From Entrophospora sp. SA101 (taxonomy: Eukaryota > Glomeromycota > Glomeromycetes > Entrophosporales > Entrophosporaceae), in NCBI GenBank assembly GCA_958430865.1, contig CAUDNR010000668.1:3324-67323 (forward strand): a stretch of 64,000 nt of DNA, read 5' to 3'. Below are positions 56,540-64,000 of this stretch, one piece after another. Made by a program: the position numbers and the translations under genes. The notes below the pieces were generated by a model that saw only the letters and a list, made by a program, of their open reading frames with translations, did not search any database and was not told where the DNA came from. Every line of letters starts with the position of its first letter. Within the stretch, counting starts at the first letter, position 1.

Positions 56540-57224
56540 ACTGGGAACGCAATGCGAGCTTATGGTTTTTGAGAACAAAAATTCATTTATTTTAAGTTGG
56601 GTTTGGGATTGCATCTTCTTCGTTGCAAAGAGCAAAAAATGACATCACTCGGGCCAAGACACAGTAATCTATTTTGTAAATCCAAAACATATAAATAGGA
56701 CAGCCATTTTTTTGAAAATCTTGAGTATTTTCATGAAACAAAATCGGATCTTAATCTTTATTGTCATCCTCAAAAAATGGGGCTTCATTGTTGTTTGCTA
56801 CTTGTTGCTATAATAATAAATGCTTCTCATAATTGATGGATTTCATATCTTACAAATGTAACAAATCAAATCAATTAACGAATTTTATCTCTCCTTTCCT
56901 TTTTTTTAAAAAATGTTTCCTTATAAATAAAATAAACAATAAAAAGAGAGAGGTCATGTCACGAATGGTCAATACACCCAGCACGAGTCACCAGCAAGAG
57001 TTCCATTCTCTCACTTGCTGGACTTTAATAACACATTTAAGCGAGCCACATGGGCTCGCCATTGCATGTCTTACCCCGAGACAAGTACTAATAATGGAAA
57101 AATGAGCCTTATATTTCAAGTTGTGCATGAGGTATATACAGTTTACAACATTTCATTGGACAAATTTTATTCTATTGAATTATTTGAAATTTTTTTTTTA
57201 ATTACACAGGATTACACAATAAAA
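56540..57224. other. Intergenic with two small hairpins
   Basis: A 90-codon ORF (56833-57105) is not recognised. CCAGCAAG pairs with CTTGCTGG (about 56990-57020), and GCGAGCC pairs with GGCTCGC (57041-57059): two adjacent hairpins of unknown meaning, possibly transposon debris. Confidence 0.4.
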
Positions 57225-57545
57225 ATTACGGAACGTTTGTCAATTATTCAATAGTTTGTATAGTGCAATCAAAGTAAGTGTTAAATACAAGATCAAGAAG
57301 TTTGCAAATGAACGTTTTATCAGTTATTCGATATTTTGTATAGGAGTGATTGAAATAAGTGTTAAAGGCAAGATCTGCGAAGTTGTTTGCAAAATATATT
57401 TAATGAATGTTTTATCAATTATTCAAATATAGGCAGGTTCAATCAAAATAAGTGCTAAAGTCAAGATATATTTGCAAACCAAGTTTTCCAAAATGAACGT
57501 TTTATTATTCAATAACTATATAGGCAGGTTTGATGAAGTCGGAAA
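57225..57545 (-). repeat. ~110-bp tandem repeat (family copy 3)
   Basis: Three to four imperfect units inverted relative to 14570-14935: AACGTTTTATCAATTATTCA, TATAGGCAGGTTTGAT, AAATAAGTGTTAAAGTCAAG, TTTGCAAA. It is followed at 57542 by the short repeat also seen at 16300. Confidence 0.75.
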
Positions 57546-57780
57546 CCTTTTCTTCTTTTATATATGTTAAAAATCGTCAAAATTGCATAACGTCCACGTG
57601 GCATTCCTCTCTGAACAAATAAATTATGTAGATCAGTCCCACACAACCAATAACTTTTGTACCTACCTGTTTTATTCAGGATTTTTACACAATTTTAAAT
57701 TATTCCAAATACGCACATATTAGATAATCTACATTAAATTAAAGAAAAAAAGAAAGGTCATAATATAGTTATTATTAATA

Positions 57781-58903
57781 ATGAGCACGGATCAACAGAA
57801 GAAACAGACTATGCAATATTTGCAAAAAACAATTGCTGAAAGTGGACAAGCAGGTAAAAAAAAAAATAAAAATAAAACAGAAGATGCTTTTGATTAATTG
57901 GTTAATCAACTAAATGATTTATAAATTTAGGATGGGACAAATTATATATTGATCAGGCAAGGAAAAGAAATAGTGCATTTATGTTTAAATAATAATTTTG
58001 ATAATAAATAAATAAATAAATGATAAATAAATAAAAACAGGTAACGCCATGGAATAATAATAGGCCATCACCGGCATTAATAGATTTGGTTGAAGTAAAA
58101 AAATTTGAATTACCAGAAGGAAAAGGTTTAGTTCCCGGATGTGGACAAGTAAGGAAATGAATTTTTTATCAATTAAAATTAATAATTAAATCAGAATGAA
58201 AATAAATTTTAGGGATATGATGTATTTTATTTGGCCAATGAAAAAAGGCATATTACTGGTTTAGATTTAAGTGAAACAGTCATTGATCAAGCTATTCAAG
58301 TAAATAATATCATTATTATTTACACACATAAATTATATAAAATTTATTAATACACATTTTTATACATATAAAGCTCCAAAAAAACAAAGCAATTGATTCT
58401 TCTATAGCAACTTTTATTGCTGGTGATTTCTTTAAACTTAGTCCAACAGAGAAATTTCAACTTGTCTATGATTACACGTAAATAAATATTTTTTAAAGAA
58501 AATTATATATATATAATAATTCTTAACAATATATATTTTATAGTTTTTTATGTGCATTACCTCCAACTTTAAGAGAATCATGGGCATCAAAAATGGCAGA
58601 ATTAATTTCACCAGGTGGTGTATTAATTGCTTTAATTTTTCCTATTTGGTCTGCTAGTGATCATGAAGGTGGTCCGCCGTATGCTTTAAATCTTGAAATG
58701 TAAGCATTCATTAATTTATTCATATTGTATACAAGTAAATGTATTTGAGTGGAGATTGATTAGTAATTTTCTTTTTTAAATATTTTTATAGATATCAAGA
58801 ACTACTTGAAAATGATTTTACAAAAGAATACTTTGATCCTGATTGTCCAAGTTATGAACATAGAAAAGGATACGAAGCTATGTCTGTATGGAGACGTAAA
58901 TGA
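57781..58903 (+). CDS. Thiopurine/thiol S-methyltransferase-family protein (TPMT)
   Basis: Seven exons (57781-57853, 57931-57956, 58041-58148, 58213-58299, 58374-58477, 58544-58699, 58792-58903) join to 221 residues. The SAM-binding fold is evident: VTPWNNNRPSPALIDL, then GLVPGCGQGYDVYFLA (motif I), ITGLDLSETVIDQA (acidic loop binding the ribose), FIAGDFFKL, VYDYTFLCALPP and SPGGVLIALIFP. TPMT relatives methylate thiols or halides using S-adenosylmethionine, in cytosol. The 26-nt exon 2 ends CAG followed by GCAAGG, so intron 2 is best read as GC-AG; no GT donor keeps the VTPWN joint in frame. The start is the first ATG, with MSTDQQKKQTMQYLQKT as N-terminus. Confidence 0.88.
57957..58040 (+). 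other. GC-AG intron in the TPMT-family gene
   Basis: The 84-nt intron begins GCAAGG after CAG and ends AAACAG. The extended donor (CAG/GCAAGG) fits the known stronger context of GC donors. Confidence 0.7.
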
Positions 58904-59049
58904 AATTTATTATATATAGAGTGTAACAAAAAATTTTGGAAATTTTTATTTATTCATTCATTCATTACTCTAAAATTATTGCATAAACATTAACAAAAAA
59001 AATATATCAAATAAAGTTTAAAATCTAAAGTTTTTTGATATAAAAAATT

Positions 59050-59755
59050 AATAATTTTTTCTTTCGTGATTATCCCCCCACCGAACTAATAAGGTAATTA
59101 TAACATTATTTGGAATTCTATCCCGTCATATACTGCTCTAATTCTGAGAAATCGCATGCGTATTTCTACATTCTTTTTACAATTGCCCAAAAATTTTCAA
59201 TTGGATTTAAGTCTGACCAATCCATAATTTCAGGAAAATTTTCACCAAGAAATGTTTAACAAAATTCTGGAAACGTCATGCATTCTTGTTTGTGTCTTCG
59301 TAATATACCAATATAAAAATTTGCATTCATAATTCTTCTGAAACAAAGAGAAAGGTTTTTCCTTGTATATAAAATCCTCCCATGCAAAAATTTTAGTTCG
59401 ATATTTAGGAATCCTTTGTACCATTGAGTAATTTCTTTCTATTTGTTTGATTATAACTTATAACCAAAAATAATATTTCAATCTAGTAAGTTTTAATACA
59501 AATCCATAATATATTTCAAATATCAGTATCAATAATATTTATCTGGTTCCTCTCAAAAATCGTTTGGAATTCATTATAGTATTTTCTCCAATTTCTGGTT
59601 ATTTTACCTTTAGCATCACCTTCGATATATAAATGCATTAACTGATAAATAATAATAATTAGTTCGTAGCTGGAGTATATGATAGTATAATAAAAAAATT
59701 TTCTTACTTTATAATCACGTACAAGACTTTTAAAGACAAATTTTAGATACAACAC
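59050..59755 (-). pseudogene. Tc1/mariner transposase remnant
   Basis: Minus-strand reading gives IMNANFYIGIL, then ENFPEIMDWSDLNPIENFWA. The DLNPIENxW phrase carries the last catalytic acidic residue of Tc1/mariner DDE transposases. Stops occur after TFPEFC (TAA), after VKRM (TAG) and after QYMTG (TAG), and frames shift in the N-terminal part (59425-59755, KGKITRNWRKYYNEF). The N-terminal helix-turn-helix is not clearly recoverable. No complete TIR pair was found. Confidence 0.75.
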
Positions 59756-59933
59756 TTAAAAAAATTTCTTTTATCGTTTCAATAAGATCGTGGTATTCTT
59801 CATTGTTTTTTTTTTATTCATCAATTAAAATACGAATTAAATTCATTGGTCCACATTTTTAAAGATGAGTTAGTGGCAGCTGAAGAAGAATAAGAAAATA
59901 ACAACATAGAAAATCAATCGGCATAGATAATTT

Positions 59934-60010
59934 TATATGGGCCATGCTGTAACAAAACCAGACAATGTGTACATTGATATTATCAGAGATTTCAGGGATC
60001 AATATTTAGT
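59934..60010 (+). repeat. Dispersed repeat shared with 26721-26798
   Basis: ~77 bp aligned with the reverse complement of 26721-26798 (about 88% by eye). It lies just beyond the transposase remnant and may be that element's end. Confidence 0.7.
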
Positions 60011-60105
60011 TTTTTCATCTTTGTTTTAATAATAATAATAACCAGAAATTAACTTGGGTTAAATATTATTTTTTTTAATGTAGTGATAGTGCTATTTTTA
60101 AATAT

Positions 60106-60277
60106 GTTGTGCGTGAATTTGGAATCTGCGTCAATTTGAAATTCACGCGCGCGAAATTCAAATTAGCCAATCAGAATTTTGTATTCAAAAACCCACCCCT
60201 CCTTTCTCTTTTTTTCGGCTTCTTCCTCAGTTCGGGGTAAATTTCAAATTGACACAAATTTGATTTTCACGCACAAC
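60106..60277. mobile_element. MITE with 6-bp target duplication (same family as 28687-28816)
   Basis: A 172-bp element has termini GTTGTGCGTGAATTTG and, reversed, GTTGTGCGTGAAAATC. AAATAT is repeated at 60100-60105 and 60278-60283. The interior CAAATTAGCCAATCAGAATTTT matches the other member inverted. A pyrimidine-rich centre (TTTCTCTTTTTTTCGG) is specific to this copy. Confidence 0.88.
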
Positions 60278-60289
60278 AAATATATACAA

Positions 60290-60740
60290 ATGTTCACATG
60301 TTAAGTTTTTATCAATACAAATCATTGTTATCTATTTACTTTCTGTACATCCCTTTTTGTGGTGTCATAGTACAGTCAATGATGGTTGAATTTTTACATT
60401 TATAGCTACCAGCTTCCTGTAAATACTCTACTATATCATTATCACTCATTTCTTCAACAATGTTGATTATTTTACAGACAATCATCTATTGAGAACAGTT
60501 ATATATTAGATGGTATCAACATTAACCTTTGCTTTCCAAGTCAAAACAATACACTTAAGGGATTTTTCAAAACATTTAATATCAGTTGATATCTGCAAAG
60601 TATCTGATCTGGCTATTCTACAAAGATAGCCAGCAGGAGCATCTATAAGTAGCAGCATCATAAAAAGGTCTGCATGATAATATAGTTAATATTTTATGCA
60701 AAATTTATGAGAGTTGAAGAAAAAAAATATATCTACTGCA
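60290..60740. other. Non-coding, downstream of the Gag-like gene
   Basis: No supported gene; short imperfect repeats only. Confidence 0.4.
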
Positions 60741-62699
60741 TCAGGAAATTAATTTAGCGTAAACTTGCATAAATCTTACGATGCCGACGTAATATTGTGT
60801 AAATCTTACAGTGCCGACATAAGTTTTACACTTTTTTATTATTAAACTTACAATTGACACATGTAAAAATTTTTTATATTTTCCGGATGTGGGATGAATG
60901 AAGCTAACTAATTCCAATTGCCCTATAAAAAATTTGCATATGGAAATTCCGTATGAATTATAATTTTTATTGCTATTACTAGGGGTTCTGACCATATTTA
61001 TTGACGGATTCGGGGAGCTGGGCAATCCTTCAAGTTGATCTAATTTATTAGCAATATTGACTATTGCATAATCAATTTCCATTGGTTCGAATACTCTATT
61101 ATCCTCAGTCTCAAGACCCAATTCCACATAATTTTTTAACTCTTCATAGTATTTTGCTTTCTCAGTTTTTGGACAGAAATTTTGATATTCATATATTGGA
61201 GGATTTGTAATTCGTTGAAATGGTTGAGATTTCAGTTGTTGAACATTTTGCTGAGGCGGTTGGAATACTGGCTGTTGAACAATTTGCTGAGGTGGTTGGA
61301 ATGCGGGTTGTTGTACAATTTGTTGGGGTACCTGAGACACCATCCCATTCATATTATTCGCACTTCCGTAATTAAATGAAGAAGGCCTACATTTGAGCCA
61401 CAATTTCTTGAGATCGGTGAAAAATGCATTGATATTTGCAGGATTTGCACTTTCCATTCGATTGAAAAGGTCATTGGGTAAATGATTCATAAGGAATGAC
61501 AAGGCATTAGCATCATTGTTAGCAACACCCAATAATAGGGGGCGTATTCTCATCTCATATGTTTCCAGCGTATCATTAGGTAAAAATTTTTCGTAAGCTA
61601 ATCTCTGGAGAGCAACTTGCTGTGTCCCAATCATTTCTGTCTGATATTTATGATGCAACCATGCAATAAAGCGAGCTGGAGTATCAATATTATTTCCAGC
61701 ATGTTGATCGGGTACATCTGCATATTTTCGACCAAGTCTACCTTTTAAAATAGCTACTTTATTGGCATCATTGAGATTAGTTATCGCAGGAATGGCTAGT
61801 ATGGCATGAATTTTATTATACCATTCATCAGGCTGAACATGTCCATCATAGAATTCAACATTTGTGAGTAAAGGTGTAATACCAGTTAAGTCACCTATAG
61901 CTGTCATATTTGGTAGGTTATTATGAAGCATTAAAATTTGTTGATTTAAATTTATAATTATTTGCCTCGAATTTTTTTCCTTATTTTCCCATTTTTTGTG
62001 TTTCGCCTTTTGCTTGATATGTTTAGCTTTTCTCTTTGCATACTTTCTACACCAATCTTGTAAATCAGCTTGGCAATTTTGTAATTGACCTGTCTGGAAA
62101 TTGTATGCCTGATTAATAAGATCAAAATTATTATTGGTATTAACCAACTGATTGGTTAAATTACCAACTTGTTGATAATGGACTTGTGATTGGGTGTTTT
62201 CCCACTCAGCTATATCACGAAGCCTAGCTACAGCATTTTTAATATTGGTAAATTCATTTTCTATAGTAGATCGTGGGATGGCAGGTGTTCTCCGTAATAT
62301 AGCATCAATATTCCTAAAAGCATTTCAAACAGATTCAGATGTGGTCTGGTATTCATTAGGTCCTGGCACTTGAATTGTTTGAGCCATTACAAGTTTATTA
62401 TACTTCCGAGATGTAATTTTTTGGATTCTATTTTTTAACTTGATCACTTCCTCTTTGAGTATAGTCAACTGTTGCTCGCGATTGAGTAGAAATCCCTCTT
62501 TTTTATCAACATCTTTTAGAGCAGATTGAAGACGTTTTTCAAGATTGGAAACTTGAGATTTAAGTTCCTGTATTTCCTTTTCGTGTGCTATAATAGTGTT
62601 ATCCTGAAATGAAATGGTTCTACTGCATTGCTCTAACTCTTTTATGAGAACGCAGATTTTTTTCTCATTTTTGCGGTTTATGTCTACTTCTTTACCCAA
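60741..62699 (-). pseudogene. Retrotransposon Gag-like protein with an in-frame TGA
   Basis: A single reading frame from 62699 (TTG; no ATG before the neighbouring element) to 60741 is interrupted only by TGA at 62325-62327, between TTSESV and NAFRNIDAILRR. The N-terminal part is a long coiled coil (NLEKRLQSALKDVDKKEGF). The middle is a Gag/capsid-like domain (EFYDGHVQPDEWYNKI, then TPARFIAWLHHKYQTEM), followed by repeats of QQIVQQPxFQPP (three units). After NKNYNSYG the expected zinc-knuckle region is lost, and the frame runs into short tandem DNA repeats (GTCGGCACTGTAAGATTTAC). It matches Gag-like proteins I associate with Rhizophagus retroelements. It is probably dead or partly domesticated, and no protease or RT is attached here. 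Confidence 0.75.
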
Positions 62700-62724
62700 C
62701 TCTTTACGTAACTCTCAATTAGTA

Positions 62725-63740
62725 CATACGTAAACTCGATAAGTCGGTCATGTCAGGGCAGACCCCTGCAACTGACTTATCGAATTTCATGTGATTTTTT
62801 AATTTATTAAAATAAAAAATGTTAACATTGAAAAATATATAATAATAAACATTGAACTCCCTTTTTACTACCACCTTTACTAGATGATCCTTCGGTGCTC
62901 ATAATTATGGTTCTATAATGTGTGTTTTTAAAGGTTAATGTTAAGTATTTATTGTAAACAATTACAATTTTTTGAAATTTTTAAAATGTTTATTTATTAT
63001 TTATATGTTATTGATTTTTTTATCTCAAACATCAGGTTGCGAAATCAACCTTTTTATACATATTTCTGAACATAATAAAATTTTATAGGAATACGAATGT
63101 ATTTTTTCTTCAGACTACATCAATGATATAACTGATGATATAACTGTTGATATAAAAATGAGATAAAAAAATATAGATGTATTGTTTGCAATTAGACAAG
63201 AATGTTCTCCGAATTATTTGAATGATACAATTGATGATACAACTGCTGAGATAATAAAATATTAATGCATTATTCATGATAAGAATTAATGACACAATTG
63301 ATGATATAACTGCTGAGATAATAAAATATTAATACATTATTCATAAAACATAATTGTAGTTCACAAGTGAGAATGCTCTCTTCCTTCTAAATTATAAATG
63401 AGATAATAAATGGATACAATTGATGACATAAAAATGAACAATAAAGAGTTTTTACATCAGATATTTTATTACAAATAATCATTTTGCTAATGACAAATAA
63501 AATTATTAGATCATACGTTACTAAAATAGTAATGATGACCCTTTACATAATGAGCTATCACGTGAGACCGACTTATCGCGATTCATTTAATTATACTTGG
63601 GCTAAGTGATTGACCGACTTAGCACTTATCATGACTTTATATAGATTGACTAGCTTATCGAATTTTTTTAAATAGTAAAAAAACGGGGTGAAAATTTTTG
63701 GCCGAGTTAGGCCAAAACCGACTTATCAAGTTTACATATG
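62725..63740. mobile_element. TA-flanked TIR element (1,016 bp), mariner-like, non-autonomous
   Basis: Termini CATACGTAAACTCGATAAG and, reversed, CATATGTAAACTTGATAAG, with TA at 62723-62724 and 63741-63742. The motif GATAAGTCGG or its inverse recurs at both subterminal regions (about 62738, 62775, 63545, 63612, 63707), including a palindrome near 62735-62788. The interior has two ~60-bp tandem units (GATGATATAACTGCTGAGAT) at about 63225-63345 and no transposase. It lies directly upstream of the Gag-like frame and may have cut off its start. Confidence 0.75.
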
Positions 63741-63816
63741 TATCTAGCAGTTGTAGATATGCTGGATTGAAATTATAATCCATTATTTTTATAGTTCATA
63801 TTAAAATGCATCAAAA

Positions 63817-64000
63817 ATGAGTATACCTAGTATTATAATTAACACTGATGAGGAATTAAAAATCGTTCTTCGTATAATTTATTATCACGTACCTGGATTT
63901 AGTTCAAATGCAAAGCAGTTACAAAAAGCTTGTTGGCAAGAAGGATATAATCATTTTTCCCTGCAAGATATTGCAAAATGGTTAAAGAACCAGTATGTTC
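63817..64000 (+). CDS. Partial ORF, N-terminus of an integrase-like transposon protein
   Basis: Starts at ATG 63817 (MSIPSIIINTDEELKIVLRI) and stays open to the window edge. The segment FSSNAKQLQKACWQ, followed by FSLQDIAKWLKNQYV, resembles the small helical pre-integrase domain before the rve core in some Rhizophagus and Maverick-type integrases. The catalytic core would lie beyond the window, so the call is tentative. Confidence 0.4.
   Translation, partial: MSIPSIIINTDEELKIVLRIIYYHVPGFSSNAKQLQKACWQEGYNHFSLQDIAKWLKNQYV

Noticed and set aside
1..64000. tRNA, rRNA or other structured RNA genes
   Set aside because: No A/B-box pair with a foldable cloverleaf and no rRNA-like block was found by eye on either strand; a covariance-model scan was not possible.

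Overview
The window looks like nuclear DNA of an arbuscular mycorrhizal fungus, most probably Rhizophagus irregularis or a close relative. It is very AT-rich, its host genes are split by short AT-rich introns, it is dense in small transposons and microsatellites, and it carries a Gag-like gene of a type I associate with Rhizophagus. Two 10-N gaps (25053-25062 and 39616-39625) show it is a scaffold. The organism name is inference; no search was run.

Layout. 1-13.7 kb is the most gene-rich part: a decayed eIF3h gene (+), an intact PLP aminotransferase (-), a decayed multigene-family ORF (+), an intact proton/myo-inositol-type sugar transporter in 11 exons (+), an intact fumarylacetoacetate-hydrolase-family gene (-) with an apparent AT-AC intron, and a broken Hst3/Hst4-like sirtuin (+). 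13.7-16.7 kb is repeats. 16,719-25,052 and 31,282-39,615 are two copies of one 8,334-bp block with no difference that I found, homopolymers included. Each holds two intact orphan ORFs (a polytopic membrane protein with a heptad-repeat tail, and a coiled-coil/two-membrane-segment protein), gene remnants and a MITE, and each ends at the same hexanucleotide array and an N gap. Between the copies (25.1-31.3 kb) lie gene remnants that look endobacterial: a coiled-coil ORF and a leucine-rich-repeat ORF in which TGA occurs repeatedly where Trp would fit, as expected for Mycoplasma-related endobacteria. A eukaryotic-type MITE with a target-site duplication interrupts the LRR frame.

39.6-52.5 kb is a transposon graveyard: long-TIR elements, an inverted duplication, a hAT deletion derivative that keeps a BED-finger-like ORF, and the RNase H end of a non-LTR retrotransposon. 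52.6-54.9 kb is an intact membrane-anchored glycogen/starch-synthase-like glycosyltransferase (-). 57.8-58.9 kb is an intact seven-exon TPMT-type methyltransferase (+). 59-64 kb carries a Tc1/mariner transposase remnant, a MITE, a Gag-like pseudogene (-), a 1-kb TIR element beside it, and the start of an integrase-like ORF that runs off the end.

There is no operon logic. The intact genes are unrelated housekeeping or metabolic functions: transport, amino-group transfer, FAH chemistry, glycosyl transfer and methyl transfer. The rest is mobile DNA and decay. The main points for follow-up are the endobacterium-like insertion, the identical 8.3-kb blocks, the AT-AC intron and the excess of TAA/TAG stops where Gln would fit.
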